From an uncultured Ectothiorhodospiraceae bacterium (GTDB lineage Bacteria > Pseudomonadota > Gammaproteobacteria > S012-40), in assembly GCA_945787715.1 (NCBI GenBank), contig CALZJE010000010.1, positions 1-64,000 of the forward strand: a stretch of DNA of 64,000 nt. Direction: 5' to 3'. Shown one piece after another: positions 49,306 to 63,281 of the stretch. The notes under the pieces were generated by a model. It did not search any database. It saw only the letters and a list, made by a program, of their open reading frames with translations, and had not been told where the DNA came from. Position 1 is the stretch's first letter, and the number at the start of each line of letters is the position of its first letter. The translations under genes were made by a program, and so were the position numbers.

Positions 49306-49857
49306 ATGGGCAAACTTTACAATGAACTGGATGATAATCTAATCAGCTTTATTGGCGATCAAAAAATCTTCTTCATTAGTACAGCGCCAGACGAGGGTCG
49401 CATCAATTTATCTCCCAAAGGGATGGATACATTTTCGGTCATCGGTAAAAACGTAGTCGCATTTTTAAACCTCACCGGTAGCGGCAATGAAACCGCCGCA
49501 CACTTAAAAATCAATCCACGAATTACGGTTATGTTTTGTAGTTTTAGTAAAACACCACTAATTCTTCGATTATATGGCAAAGGCAGTGTAATCCAGCCAG
49601 GAGACAATGCTTGGAATAACTGGCTTTCCCGATTTAAAGATTATCCTGGAGCAAGACAAGTAGTGACGATAGAAATTGAGTCCATTCAAACCTCATGTGG
49701 CTTTGCAGTACCATTAGCAGAAACGATAATAGAACGCGGTACATTGCAGAAATGGGCTGACAACAAGGGTGAAGAAGGTGTTAAAGAATACTGGAAAGAG
49801 AAAAACCAAACTAGCTTGGACGGCTATCCAACATATATATTAGACAAAGACAATTGA
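49306..49857 (+). CDS. Pyridoxamine 5'-phosphate oxidase family protein
   Basis: The 183-residue protein has a split-barrel FMN-binding fold: FIGDQKIFFISTAPDEGRIN at the N-terminus, FSVIGKNVVAFLNLTGSGNE, AAHLKINPRITVMFCSF and LRLYGKGSVIQPGD. It resembles small FMN or F420-like reductases and pyridoxamine oxidase relatives rather than PdxH itself. A C-terminal helix with EYWKEKNQTSLDGYPT is present in related proteins. ATG 49306 gives the usual start; the 27 upstream codons to 49225 have no ribosome site. It is monocistronic. Confidence 0.88.
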   Translation: MGKLYNELDDNLISFIGDQKIFFISTAPDEGRINLSPKGMDTFSVIGKNVVAFLNLTGSGNETAAHLKINPRITVMFCSFSKTPLILRLYGKGSVIQPGDNAWNNWLSRFKDYPGARQVVTIEIESIQTSCGFAVPLAETIIERGTLQKWADNKGEEGVKEYWKEKNQTSLDGYPTYILDKDN

Positions 49858-49901
49858 ACCATGAAATATTATTCGCACAATTCTCAAATCTAACGACTTA
49901 T

Positions 49902-50837
49902 CTACGACAGCGGAATTTGTAAGTTCTCCATAAATGAAAACCAAATTGGCAACGTGATTAAACTAAGCGCAGTCGATAGGGTTACAGCGGTCGCGTAAAA
50001 AGCACTATCCAATTTAAACCGATCGCAAATCACCAGGCCGATCACCATACTTGGCATTGCTGCTTCTATCACCACTGCTGTTAATAATCGCCCATCTAAT
50101 CCAATAGGGTAACTCGCCAGTAAAACAATGGCAGGCATTAACACAAGCTGTATTAGTACAATGGGAATAATAATCGGAAGACGCTTCCACTCTCCTTTGC
50201 GCCATTGCAAGCTTAATCCAAGTGAAAATAACATCAGCGGCACAACTCCTTTATCGAGCGTAGATAAAAGGCCAAACACAAACTGAGGTTGCGCAACATT
50301 GCTCAAATTCAAAATAACTGCGACGATAGCAGCAATCACGGCAGGAATTTTAAAAAAAGCCGTAATAGACAATCCTCCACCATCACCACTTCCATGTTTA
50401 TAAGCAGTAAGTACACCCAAAGTAAAAAGCAATGGCGTGCATGCAAATAAATCATATTGAATGGCAACACCAGAGGCCCAACTACCTAGCGTGGTTTCTA
50501 ATACAGGCAAACCTAGATAGGTTGCATTAGGGAAAGCTGCGGCTAATATTGCGGCACCAGCTGTGGCCGAAGGCAAATTACAACATCGGCATGTCAGCTT
50601 ACCGATAAAAAATCCTGCAAGCACTCCTGTAATCGCTAAAATAACAATGCGGAACGAATCCACACTCAATTCTGTACGCCACAACAGGGATAATACGAGT
50701 GCGGGAAGAAGTAAAAAATAGACAGTGTCGGTTAACGCTTTGCGTAACACTTGCGGATCAAGACCGCCAGGTTTGAATAGTTGCCAGATTACGCCAAAGA
50801 AAATAATGACACCCATTTGGGCTACAACTTCAAACAT
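49902..50837 (-). CDS. AEC-family transporter (auxin efflux carrier type)
   Basis: The 311-residue protein has ten membrane segments in two halves. LTDTVYFLLLPALVLSLLWR, AAILAAAFPNATYLGLPVLE and KGVVPLMLFSLGLSLQWRKG are recognised AEC (PF03547) blocks, as is VIEAAMPSMVIGLVICDRF in the second half. Bacterial relatives transport carboxylates such as malate or malonate. The substrate is not predictable here. It lies 20 bases past the ispF stop, in the same direction, and may be read through from the ispD-ispF operon. Confidence 0.9.
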   Translation of the reverse strand: MFEVVAQMGVIIFFGVIWQLFKPGGLDPQVLRKALTDTVYFLLLPALVLSLLWRTELSVDSFRIVILAITGVLAGFFIGKLTCRCCNLPSATAGAAILAAAFPNATYLGLPVLETTLGSWASGVAIQYDLFACTPLLFTLGVLTAYKHGSGDGGGLSITAFFKIPAVIAAIVAVILNLSNVAQPQFVFGLLSTLDKGVVPLMLFSLGLSLQWRKGEWKRLPIIIPIVLIQLVLMPAIVLLASYPIGLDGRLLTAVVIEAAMPSMVIGLVICDRFKLDSAFYATAVTLSTALSLITLPIWFSFMENLQIPLS

Positions 50838-50857
50838 AACTTTAATCTATTTCAAGG

Positions 50858-51337
50858 TTAATCATTGGAGACAAGTAACACAATCGACTGGGAAGCAATT
50901 CCTTCACCCTTCCCTTCAAAACCTAACTTTTCCGTCGTTGTTGCTTTCACACTAACTTGGTTTACAGAAATAGTCAGGTCTTCAGCCAGGTTTTGTCGCA
51001 TCATCTCAATATAAGGTGCGAGTTTTGGTCGTTGAGCAATAATCGTTGAATCCAGATTTGCCACGCTATAACCATTTTCCTTGATCAAAGAGGCAACATG
51101 TCTTAAGAGAATTCGACTATCGATATTTTCAAAGTCTGCGCTGGTATCGGGAAAATGTTTACCTATATCTCCCAACGCTAGTGCGCCCAATAGTGCGTCG
51201 CAGCAAGCATGAATCAATACATCGGCATCTGAATGGCCTGCCAACCCTAAATCATGAGGCACATCTACTCCGCCCAAAATCAGTTTGCGGTTTTCTGCAA
51301 ATGCATGAACATCATAACCCTGGCCTATTCTCATCAC
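50858..51337 (-). CDS. ispF: 2-C-methyl-D-erythritol 2,4-cyclodiphosphate synthase
   Basis: The 159-residue enzyme converts CDP-methylerythritol phosphate to MEcPP in the non-mevalonate isoprenoid pathway. It has the metal ligands in GYDVHAF (Asp8, His10) and a conserved His in [13 protein letters not shown]. The substrate blocks are [10 protein letters not shown] and [11 protein letters not shown], and [14 protein letters not shown] is the C-terminal signature. Its ATG overlaps the ispD stop by four bases (ATGA), so the genes are translationally coupled. Confidence 0.97.
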   Translation of the reverse strand: MMRIGQGYDVHAFAENRKLILGGVDVPHDLGLAGHSDADVLIHACCDALLGALALGDIGKHFPDTSADFENIDSRILLRHVASLIKENGYSVANLDSTIIAQRPKLAPYIEMMRQNLAEDLTISVNQVSVKATTTEKLGFEGKGEGIASQSIVLLVSND

Positions 51338-52047
51338 TTTTGAGCCTCTAATATTATTTTTGCTTGCGCTAAATCTTGTGGATGGGTGATTTTTATATTA
51401 TCCCAGCGCCCTTCCACCATTACTGGCTCATAACCGGAGAGTTCCATGGCGGACGCTTCATCAGTGATTTTTTCAGACTGATGAATCACACTCTCGAGAG
51501 AATCGAGTAATTTTTGATATCGAAACATCTGGGGGGTCAGTGCTCGCCATAATCCAGCACGATCAACTGTTTTTTTAACACGCATATTATCGCCCGAAAA
51601 CTTCAGCGTGTCGGCAACGGGTAGACCTAACAAGCCGCCAGTTGAATGAAACCACAACTCATCAATTAATCGCTGAATATCATCTTTATGCAAACACGGA
51701 CGAGCCGCATCATGAACCATTATCCAGTCCATCGCATTAGCAATATTTTTCAAATATCGCAAACCATTCAACACGGAATGACATCGCTCTTTCCCACCCT
51801 CAGCGATATGAAGTTTTACACCGGTTCGCTCAAAATTCTGCTTAACTTCTTCCCAGTATTCATCGCCTTTTGAAATCACCACCACGATCCCAGCAACTTT
51901 TGAATTCGATAAAAAACGTGAAATACTCAGCTCGATGACTGTTTTTTTCTGAATTTTGAGATATTGTTTTGGATGATTCACTTTCATCCGTTTTCCAACA
52001 CCGGCAGCCGGAAGCACTACCCATAAGCTAGGAGAGTTTGTTGTCAT
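51334..52047 (-). CDS. ispD: 2-C-methyl-D-erythritol 4-phosphate cytidylyltransferase
   Basis: The 237-residue enzyme couples methylerythritol phosphate to CTP. The nucleotide-binding N-terminus [18 protein letters not shown] has the conserved Arg and Lys, and [13 protein letters not shown] and [10 protein letters not shown] are family motifs. The first five residues extend normally. It is downstream of ftsB by four bases and overlaps ispF, giving the order ftsB-ispD-ispF that is common in gammaproteobacteria. Confidence 0.97.
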   Translation of the reverse strand: MTTNSPSLWVVLPAAGVGKRMKVNHPKQYLKIQKKTVIELSISRFLSNSKVAGIVVVISKGDEYWEEVKQNFERTGVKLHIAEGGKERCHSVLNGLRYLKNIANAMDWIMVHDAARPCLHKDDIQRLIDELWFHSTGGLLGLPVADTLKFSGDNMRVKKTVDRAGLWRALTPQMFRYQKLLDSLESVIHQSEKITDEASAMELSGYEPVMVEGRWDNIKITHPQDLAQAKIILEAQK

Positions 52048-52051
52048 TGTT

Positions 52052-52327
52052 TTATTTTGTTTCTATTACTTGAAAGTAGGTTTCGCCTTCCTTGATCAAA
52101 CCTAACTCAGTACGAGCTTTTTCCTCAACCACATCCAAGCCTTTTTTCAAATTTAAAACTTCTGAATCGAGCAATCGGTTTCTCTCTTCGAGCAAAGCAT
52201 TTTCCTGTTTATGATCTTCGATTTTAGCTTGTAGCTGCCATGCATCCGGGAGACTATTATCGCCAAACCATAGGGAATATTGGAGAAGGACAAAGAAAAA
52301 TAACAAAAGGATGGATAACCAACGCAT
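52052..52327 (-). CDS. ftsB: Cell division protein FtsB
   Basis: The 91-residue bitopic inner-membrane protein has one helix (about 4-20; LSILLLFFFVLLQYSLWFG), a coiled coil (about 29-65; DHKQENALLEERNRLLDSEV) and a C-terminal ARTELGLIKEGETYFQV. FtsB links FtsQ and FtsL in the divisome. It is four bases before ispD and about 180 bases after eno, in the same direction; a weak promoter may exist in that gap. Confidence 0.95.
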   Translation of the reverse strand: MRWLSILLLFFFVLLQYSLWFGDNSLPDAWQLQAKIEDHKQENALLEERNRLLDSEVLNLKKGLDVVEEKARTELGLIKEGETYFQVIETK

Positions 52328-52507
52328 ACAATTCTTCCGCTTAAAAACGCTAATCGTCGCGAGGCTCAGAGTGAAAACATGGCCTCACCAAAAATGATGA
52401 AGCCATAACTAAAAACTTGGAAAATCAGTTGATCCTCGTGTTAGAGCACAATCACTTGATTTGCATTCTAACCTCACATTAAACTGATATTTCTAGGTTA
52501 AACGAAT

Positions 52508-53830
<1,323 letters not shown>

Positions 53831-53920
53831 TTACATAAAGTGTGCGTTATAACAGGGTTATATGACACTTGAGTATCGAGCCGACTATTAATTAATCATT
53901 CTCTTAATTTTCGAGGCGTA

Positions 53921-54760
53921 TTATCTAAGAAATTGACTCTCAGGAAAAGGTTTACTTTTAACAACTTGATCAATTTCCAATAATGTCTCTAATAATTCTT
54001 TCATTAAGTGCATCGGCCAGGCATTTGGGCCGTCACTTAACGCTTTTTCAGGATTGGGATGCGTCTCCATAAACAATCCCGAGACACCTGCTGCCACTGC
54101 AGCTCGCGCCAAAACAGGGACATGCTCACGTTGCCCACCTGAACTTCCACCCTGCCCCCCTGGGAGCTGCACAGAATGAGTGGCGTCATAGACAACTGGG
54201 CAATTAGTTTCGCGCATTACTGCAAGTGAGCGCATATCTGACACCAAATTATTGTACCCAAACGACGCACCGCGCTCACAAACCATTATCTGTTCGTTGC
54301 CCGTTGCTTTAGCTTTGTTGACAACGTTGATCATATCCCATGGGGCGAGAAACTGACCTTTTTTGATATTTACGGGTAAACCTTGTTTTGCAACGGCCTG
54401 GATAAAATTTGTTTGCCGGCATAAAAATGCGGGTGTTTGTAGCACATCAACAACCGTTGATACTTCGCCCAACGGTGTATCTTCATGCACATCGGTAATA
54501 ACAGGCACTGAAAGTTCTTTTTTTACCTTTTCAAGTATTTTCAGTCCCATTTCCACGCCAAGGCCACGAAAACTATCCATTGAAGAGCGGTTAGCTTTAT
54601 CAAATGATGACTTGTAGATAAAAGAAATATTTAGTTCAGAGCAAATCTCTTTTAAACTACCCGCTGTCTCCATCGCGAGTTCTTCACTCTCAATAACGCA
54701 AGGGCCTGCAATAAGAAATAGTGGTTTATCGAGTCCCGCCTCAAAATGACATAATTTCAT
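53921..54760 (-). CDS. kdsA: 3-deoxy-8-phosphooctulonate synthase
   Basis: The 279-residue enzyme joins phosphoenolpyruvate and arabinose 5-phosphate to give KDO 8-phosphate for lipid A core synthesis. It shows [62 protein letters not shown] and [15 protein letters not shown]. Metal-independence cannot be judged here. It starts two bases after the pyrG stop, so pyrG and kdsA are coupled. Confidence 0.97.
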   Translation of the reverse strand: MKLCHFEAGLDKPLFLIAGPCVIESEELAMETAGSLKEICSELNISFIYKSSFDKANRSSMDSFRGLGVEMGLKILEKVKKELSVPVITDVHEDTPLGEVSTVVDVLQTPAFLCRQTNFIQAVAKQGLPVNIKKGQFLAPWDMINVVNKAKATGNEQIMVCERGASFGYNNLVSDMRSLAVMRETNCPVVYDATHSVQLPGGQGGSSGGQREHVPVLARAAVAAGVSGLFMETHPNPEKALSDGPNAWPMHLMKELLETLLEIDQVVKSKPFPESQFLR

Positions 54761-54762
54761 AC

Positions 54763-56912
<2,150 letters not shown>

Positions 56913-57143
56913 ATGCAAGAACGGGACGCAAGACTATTATCGGAATCTGGCGAGCTAGATAAAATTATTATTAGGCAAGCTGAAGAGAATGTTGGTTGGA
57001 CTATCAAACTAGTCTCAAAAAGTGGCAGCGAGCAAATGTTGCATTCAAAGCGAAGCAAATCGCCAAGAATTTTCAAAACATCGGATGCCTCTCTCCGTTG
57101 TTGCCAAAGAATTGGTATCAACGAAGCTAACGTTTTACTTTAA
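56913..57143 (+). CDS. Conserved-looking 76-residue protein, unknown function
   Basis: The 76-residue basic protein has LLSESGELDKIIIRQAEENVGWTI in its first half (about 8-31) and SPRIFKTSDASLRCCQRIGI in its second (about 49-68), ending NVLL. The pattern of RxFKxxDAAxxxxxxxGI resembles a short motif seen in plasmid- and partition-associated small proteins (ParC-like), but I cannot assign the family. No signal or membrane segment. AAGGA lies 17 bases upstream, too far for a normal site, so the start is uncertain. A hairpin follows the stop. Confidence 0.6.
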   Translation: MQERDARLLSESGELDKIIIRQAEENVGWTIKLVSKSGSEQMLHSKRSKSPRIFKTSDASLRCCQRIGINEANVLL

Positions 57144-57159
57144 AACAGATTCGAAGTGT

Positions 57160-57180
57160 GGAGCGTAGCCACTACGCTCC
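57160..57180. terminator. Hairpin after the 76-residue gene
   Basis: GGAGCGTAG pairs perfectly with CTACGCTCC across CCA, 17 bases after the stop. A T-run (TTTTT) starts about ten bases later. Confidence 0.55.
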
Positions 57181-57646
57181 GTAAACACTTTTTATCAATT
57201 AAACCACGCTGCCAATTTCGAACTAAATAATCCTACTTTTCGAGAATCACTACGTTCGTTTATAAACTTTTTCCGAAGTTCACCCTAAAATCACACAAAA
57301 AAGCCGCACAGCTAGTATCAAGCAATTAATCAATAATGATCTAACCTAAGCAAATATAGACCCACAGATTTTTAACTAAAGCAGATAGACGCTAAACACC
57401 ATATTAATAACATAACAATGAGTAGCACTCTCTACAATTTCTGCCGTATACGTAAAACAAATAACAATAACCTTGCTACTCTATTATTAGATATCTTAAT
57501 TTACACCTTTAAAGAAAATCATTATGATTCAGAAGGTGAACATCGCTGTTGGGCAGCCGTCAATATAACCATTTTAATTATTGGGTATAGCTCCACACCG
57601 AATACTTATTGAAATAATAATAGATAGTATCAACAGGCGTTTTTTA
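57181..57646. other. Intergenic upstream of the MORN lipoprotein gene
   Basis: The 466 bases carry short frames only. A TTG at 57581 opens a frame continuous with the MORN gene, but the lipoprotein signal argues for GTG 57647. Confidence 0.5.
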
Positions 57647-58501
57647 GTGACCACAAGACTAGTATTAGCGCGAACAATTTTAACGGCAAGCGTCTCAATT
57701 CTTGCTTCGTGCTCGTTCATTAATAAAAATCTCGATCATAGTGATCCTTCTCCAAATTCAAATTCCGGTGGTATAGTTCTGCCTGATAGCTCTGTTTACG
57801 AAGGAGAAATGAAAAACGGCTTTTTCAACGGTAATGGAAAGCTCTCATGGCGCAATGGAATGCTCTATGTCGGAAAATTTAAAAATGGACTATTCCATGG
57901 TATTGGAAGGCTCGAAACCACTGTGGGTGATATTTATGAAGGGCACTTCCATCGTGGTTTATACCATGGCATGGGCATTTTAAGTTATCATAACGGCGAT
58001 AAATATAATGGTCAGTTTAAAGATGATCTTCGTCACGGAAATGGTACCCTATATTTTCAAAATGGAAATCGCTATGAAGGACAGTTTCACCAAGGTAAAC
58101 TCCAAGGACAGGGAAAATTGACCGTCAAAGACCAAGGGCGATATAGAGGTCAGTTTGCAAACGGACGCTTTGAGGGCCAAGGTGTGTATGAATTTATATC
58201 TGGTCAAGTATACTCGGGCAGTTTTCATCAAGGTCAATTTAGTGATCAAGGAATTATGACTTATGAAAATGGAAGCCAGTATATTGGTGAATTTAAGAAT
58301 GGCCTACGTCACGGAAAAGGAAAATTTAGTTGGGCTAACGGAGACTACTATTTAGGATGGTTTCTCTTCAATGATAAAGAGGGGACAGGTATTTGCCGTT
58401 TTAAACAAGTCACTGCTGAATGCAAATACAAAGGCAATGAGTTAATCAATTTCGGCAACGGGCACGATCCCCGTGAACGTAATTTTAGATATAGAACATA
58501 G
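57647..58501 (+). CDS. MORN-repeat lipoprotein
   Basis: The 284-residue protein starts at GTG 57647 with a lipoprotein signal whose lipobox is LASC (Cys22). A linker rich in Ser and Asn follows, and then nine MORN repeats of about 23 residues at roughly 50-260, for example YEGEMKNGFFNGNGKLSWRN, YVGKFKNGLFHGIGRL, YEGHFHRGLYHGMGIL and YIGEFKNGLRHGKGKFSWAN. MORN repeats form an elongated beta sheet, and in some eukaryotes they contact membranes or lipids. Here an envelope scaffold is inferred. A TTG start at 57581 would bury the signal. AGG lies about ten bases before the GTG. It ends at a strong terminator. Confidence 0.85.
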   Translation: MTTRLVLARTILTASVSILASCSFINKNLDHSDPSPNSNSGGIVLPDSSVYEGEMKNGFFNGNGKLSWRNGMLYVGKFKNGLFHGIGRLETTVGDIYEGHFHRGLYHGMGILSYHNGDKYNGQFKDDLRHGNGTLYFQNGNRYEGQFHQGKLQGQGKLTVKDQGRYRGQFANGRFEGQGVYEFISGQVYSGSFHQGQFSDQGIMTYENGSQYIGEFKNGLRHGKGKFSWANGDYYLGWFLFNDKEGTGICRFKQVTAECKYKGNELINFGNGHDPRERNFRYRT

Positions 58502-58519
58502 ACAAGTAATAAACGTATA

Positions 58520-58548
58520 AAAAAAGCCGAGCTAAACTCGGCTTTTTT
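58520..58548. terminator. Bidirectional intrinsic terminator
   Basis: AAAAAAGCCGAG pairs with CTCGGCTTTTTT across CTAAA, giving T-runs on both strands. It ends the MORN transcript on the plus strand and the secD-secF transcript on the minus strand. Confidence 0.9.
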
Positions 58549-58569
58549 TATATCTAAGATAACTTGCGT

Positions 58570-59511
58570 TTAAGGAAGCGAAGTTTCTTGCTCTGCTCCT
58601 TCCTTTTCAGGTGGCATCAGGTCTTGTTTTGTCACACCCAGCATTAACGCTGACGAAGACGCAATATAGATCGAGGAATAAGTTCCCACAATAACACCGA
58701 TTATTAATGCTGTCGCAAATCCGTGAATTAATTCACCACCAAACACAAATAACGCTAACAATACTAATAATGTTGTTAAAGAAGTCATTAACGTTCTTGA
58801 TAGTGTTTGGTTAATAGAATTGTTCATCACATCTTCAGGCGTTCCTTTACGCATAATGCGAAAATTCTCGCGCACTCTATCGAACACCACAATGGTATCG
58901 TTGAGCGAATAACCGATAACGGCAAGTACAGCAGCTAATACAGTGAGATCAAACTCCAATTGGAAGAGAGCAAAAATACCAATGGTAAAGATAACATCGT
59001 GTACTAATGCAGCAACAGATCCTAAAGCGAAACGCTTCTCAAACCTTAAAGCAACATAAATAAGGATACAGCCCAATGCGATAAGCATTGCCATGCCGCC
59101 CTTTTCAACTAGTTCATCACCAATCTGAGGGCCAACGAACTCAATTCGTCGCATTTCAACCGGATCGTCAGATGTATTTTTCAGTATGGACAGCATTTGT
59201 GTACTAAGCTCTACATTGCTGATACCTTCACGTGGCGCAATACGGACTAACACATCCTTCACCGTACCAAAATGTTGAACCACCGCATCACCAAAGCCAT
59301 TTGCTCCAAGCTCACTACGCACTTTATTTAGATCGGCACTCGATTGATAACCTACTTCAATCAATGTACCACCCGTAAAATCGATACCAAGATTCAATCC
59401 ACGACCGACTATCGCAGTAAGGCAGATAACTAACAAGACGCCTGAGATTATCAATGCCTTTTTCTTCAGTTTCATAAACTGAATTGTTGGAAGTTTTGAA
59501 AACAATTGCAT
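58570..59511 (-). CDS. secF: Protein translocase subunit SecF
   Basis: The 313-residue subunit has six membrane helices. The first is at about 17-36, followed by LGIDFTGGTLIEV, a short periplasmic domain, and then the last five helices with LAVIGYSLNDTIVVFDRVREN, which carries the conserved Asp and Arg. With SecD it uses the proton motive force to pull exported proteins from SecYEG. It starts 13 bases after secD. Confidence 0.97.
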   Translation of the reverse strand: MQLFSKLPTIQFMKLKKKALIISGVLLVICLTAIVGRGLNLGIDFTGGTLIEVGYQSSADLNKVRSELGANGFGDAVVQHFGTVKDVLVRIAPREGISNVELSTQMLSILKNTSDDPVEMRRIEFVGPQIGDELVEKGGMAMLIALGCILIYVALRFEKRFALGSVAALVHDVIFTIGIFALFQLEFDLTVLAAVLAVIGYSLNDTIVVFDRVRENFRIMRKGTPEDVMNNSINQTLSRTLMTSLTTLLVLLALFVFGGELIHGFATALIIGVIVGTYSSIYIASSSALMLGVTKQDLMPPEKEGAEQETSLP

Positions 59512-59524
59512 GTTGGTTAGCCTT

Positions 59525-61399
59525 CTAAATCGACAATTTGGTTATTCGGCGTTTACCGTACGCTAAATTAACAACAGCGCGTGTACCCATAATTGCGGTA
59601 AACATTGACGTGAGAATTCCAATAGAAAGGGTAATCGCAAATCCTTTGATAGGCCCTGTTCCAATAGCAAACAGAATAACCGCAGCAATCAGTGTTGTAA
59701 TATTTGCATCAGCGATTGTGATAATTGCTTTGCCATAACCAACATCGATAGCTGATTGAGGTTTTAAACCATTCCGCAACTCTTCCCGTATACGCTCGAA
59801 TATCAGAACATTAGCATCAACCGCCATACCAACGGTTAATACGATACCCGCAATACCCGGTAAAGTTAGCGTTGCCTGCATCATGGAGAGCACAGCCACG
59901 ATAAGCACTAAATTCATCGCCAGCGCAAGATTGGCAACCATCCCAAAGCCTCGATAGAAAAAAGCCATACAGAAAAGAACCAACACAAAACCGATAATGA
60001 CAGAGGCAAAACCCTGATCAATATTATCCTGTCCCAAGCTTGGCCCTACCGTCCGCTCTTCCACAATATCTATCGGAGCCGCAAGTGCACCAGCACGGAG
60101 TAAGAGTGCTAGATCTCTGGCTTCTTCAGTGCTATCAAGACCGGATATCTGAAAACGCTTACTCAAACGTTCACGAATCCGTGCAACGTTGATAACCTCT
60201 TCAACTTTACGTTTAACTTTAACCTCTTTACCATCAACCATTTTCTTGTCAGTTTTAAGCTCGATAAAAACAACTGACATCAATTTACCAACATTATCTT
60301 TGGTTGCATTGCTAAATATTCGTCCACCTTTACCGTCAAGGGTAATGCTAACATTCGGCCCACCCGATTGAGCATCAATACCTGACGCAGCATCAACGAT
60401 ATAATCCCCAGTTAACATGACCTGATTTTTAAGTAGAATCGGCTCTCCATCACGCTCTTTATAAAGTTTAGTGCCCGGTGGAATGCGGCCTTTTACGGCT
60501 GCTTGCGCACTGTGTTCTTCTTCAACCATACGAAACTCAAGTGTCGCAGTTGCACCCAAAATCTCTTTGGCTCTCGCCGTATCCTGAACACCTGGTAACT
60601 GCACTACGATGCGATCCAAACCTTGTTGTTGAATAACTGGTTCGGCAACACCTAGCTCATTAACACGATTACGCAGTGTTATAATATTTTGTTGAACAGC
60701 AAAGCGCTTGGTTTCAGTGATCTCAGCAGCGGCTAACGAAACTTGTAAATAAAAATATTTTTCATCATCTTTATCCTTGAAATCCAGGTTACGGAATTCC
60801 TGACGAAGTACTTTCTTAGCATCACTTCGAACGGCATCATCTCTAAATTTCAACACCACGTGTCCGGTGTCTTCAGCCACATCACCATCTAAATCTATAT
60901 TTAAATAACGAACCTTATTTTCACGTAACAAAGAACGAAAATCACCTTTATAACGCTCAAGTGATTGGGTGATCGCTGCGTTCATATCCACCTCCATTAA
61001 GAAGTGAACACCGCCTCGCAAATCCAAACCAAGATACATTGGCAGTGCATTAATCGATCGCAGCCAAGATGGTGTTGCAGGCGCAAGATTGAGCGCAACA
61101 ACATAACCTGTGTCAAATGAACTTCGAATAACGTCCTGAGCTTCCAGCTGAATTTCAGTATTCTCAAAACGAGCTAAAATACCGCGATCATCCAAGACAA
61201 TACTTTTATACTTAATTTGTTTATTTTCTAATGTGGCTTCAACTTTCTTGAGTGTTTCTTGATCTACAGTGACAGTTCGTGTACCTGAAATCTGAATGGC
61301 AGGGTCTTCACCGAAAAGATTGGGCAGTGCATAGACACTACCAACAAGAACAACAAGAATTACGAGAATGTATTTCCACAAAGGATACTGATTCATCAT
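59525..61399 (-). CDS. secD: Protein translocase subunit SecD
   Basis: The 624-residue subunit has an N-terminal helix (about 8-26), a large periplasmic P1 head (about 100-430) with the motifs MYLGLDLRGGVHFLMEVDM and VNELGVAEPVIQQQGLDRIV, and five C-terminal helices (about 455-615) with GMAVDANVLIFERIREELRN, which carries the Asp and Arg of the proton path. It lies between yajC and secF; the terminator before it is discussed at 61476. Confidence 0.97.
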   Translation of the reverse strand: MMNQYPLWKYILVILVVLVGSVYALPNLFGEDPAIQISGTRTVTVDQETLKKVEATLENKQIKYKSIVLDDRGILARFENTEIQLEAQDVIRSSFDTGYVVALNLAPATPSWLRSINALPMYLGLDLRGGVHFLMEVDMNAAITQSLERYKGDFRSLLRENKVRYLNIDLDGDVAEDTGHVVLKFRDDAVRSDAKKVLRQEFRNLDFKDKDDEKYFYLQVSLAAAEITETKRFAVQQNIITLRNRVNELGVAEPVIQQQGLDRIVVQLPGVQDTARAKEILGATATLEFRMVEEEHSAQAAVKGRIPPGTKLYKERDGEPILLKNQVMLTGDYIVDAASGIDAQSGGPNVSITLDGKGGRIFSNATKDNVGKLMSVVFIELKTDKKMVDGKEVKVKRKVEEVINVARIRERLSKRFQISGLDSTEEARDLALLLRAGALAAPIDIVEERTVGPSLGQDNIDQGFASVIIGFVLVLFCMAFFYRGFGMVANLALAMNLVLIVAVLSMMQATLTLPGIAGIVLTVGMAVDANVLIFERIREELRNGLKPQSAIDVGYGKAIITIADANITTLIAAVILFAIGTGPIKGFAITLSIGILTSMFTAIMGTRAVVNLAYGKRRITKLSI

Positions 61400-61475
61400 C
61401 CCAGCATTTCCTTAAAGGGTTTTTGATTTTCTAACTCGGTTATTTCATAAACTTGCGAGTTAAAAGACAAGAAAA

Positions 61476-61505
61476 AGCCTGAAACTCCACAAGAAATTTC
61501 AGGCT
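61476..61505 (-). terminator. Terminator-like hairpin between yajC and secD
   Basis: On the minus strand AGCCTGAAA pairs perfectly with TTTCAGGCT across 12 bases and is followed by TTTTTC. It sits 8 bases past the yajC stop and about 76 bases before the secD start, inside an operon that is usually co-transcribed. Confidence 0.75.
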
Positions 61506-61512
61506 CAAAGAA

Positions 61513-61839
61513 TTACGCGCTTTTTATAGTGCCTTTTGGTACTAGTGAAGCAACAGATTGACGTTGGATTTTGACTTCGACACCATCAGAAATCTCTAAT
61601 GTGACAAAGTTATCATTCACGTCTGCAACTTTTCCTAACAACCCGCCGCCTGTCACAACTTCATCACCTTTTGATACTGATTCAGTTAGTTTCTTATGGT
61701 CTTTTGCACGTTTAACTTGCGGACGAATAATTAAAAAATAGAATATTACAAAAATAATAATTAATGGTAGAAAGCCCAGCAAACCTGCGTCAGTGGGAGC
61801 ACCACCTTCTGCCATTGCATCAGAGATGAAAAAGCCCAT
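61513..61839 (-). CDS. yajC: Sec translocase accessory subunit YajC
   Basis: The 108-residue protein has a membrane helix (about 20-38; LGFLPLIIIFVIFYFLIIRP), followed by QVKRAKDHKKLTESVSKGDEVVTGGGLLG, a conserved soluble domain. YajC binds SecDF. Start 61839 (MGFFIS) is chosen because AAGGA lies about eight bases upstream; the longer frame to 61878 adds 13 residues. It lies 256 bases past the tgt stop. Confidence 0.95.
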   Translation of the reverse strand: MGFFISDAMAEGGAPTDAGLLGFLPLIIIFVIFYFLIIRPQVKRAKDHKKLTESVSKGDEVVTGGGLLGKVADVNDNFVTLEISDGVEVKIQRQSVASLVPKGTIKSA

Positions 61840-62095
61840 TGTTTCAATCCTTATTGAATACTTGGAATAATTGCGCAATCTTCAGTGTAACTACACAGTA
61901 CATTCATTTTTTGCTCAATATCATCGTTGCTTTCGTACTCAATCGGTCACATATATTTATATGCTCCCTCTTTTCCGTGCAAAAACGCCTCGATCTGAAA
62001 CAAAATCTAAATACGCTGATCAGTTACTCTTCGGTCAGACAAACACAAACTTCCGCCAAAATTAAAGTGGCACATTATTACACATTCAATGCCGA

Positions 62096-63211
<1,116 letters not shown>

Positions 63212-63281
63212 TTAGAAAACAGGCCTATTATCCTTGAAATGTGGAATAAGTGCGAATTCTTGCTATACCAAACTTAAAAAA

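Noticed and set aside
57418..57612. 64-residue frame upstream of the MORN gene
   Set aside because: No ribosome binding site, Asn-rich composition typical of AT-rich random sequence, no family resemblance.
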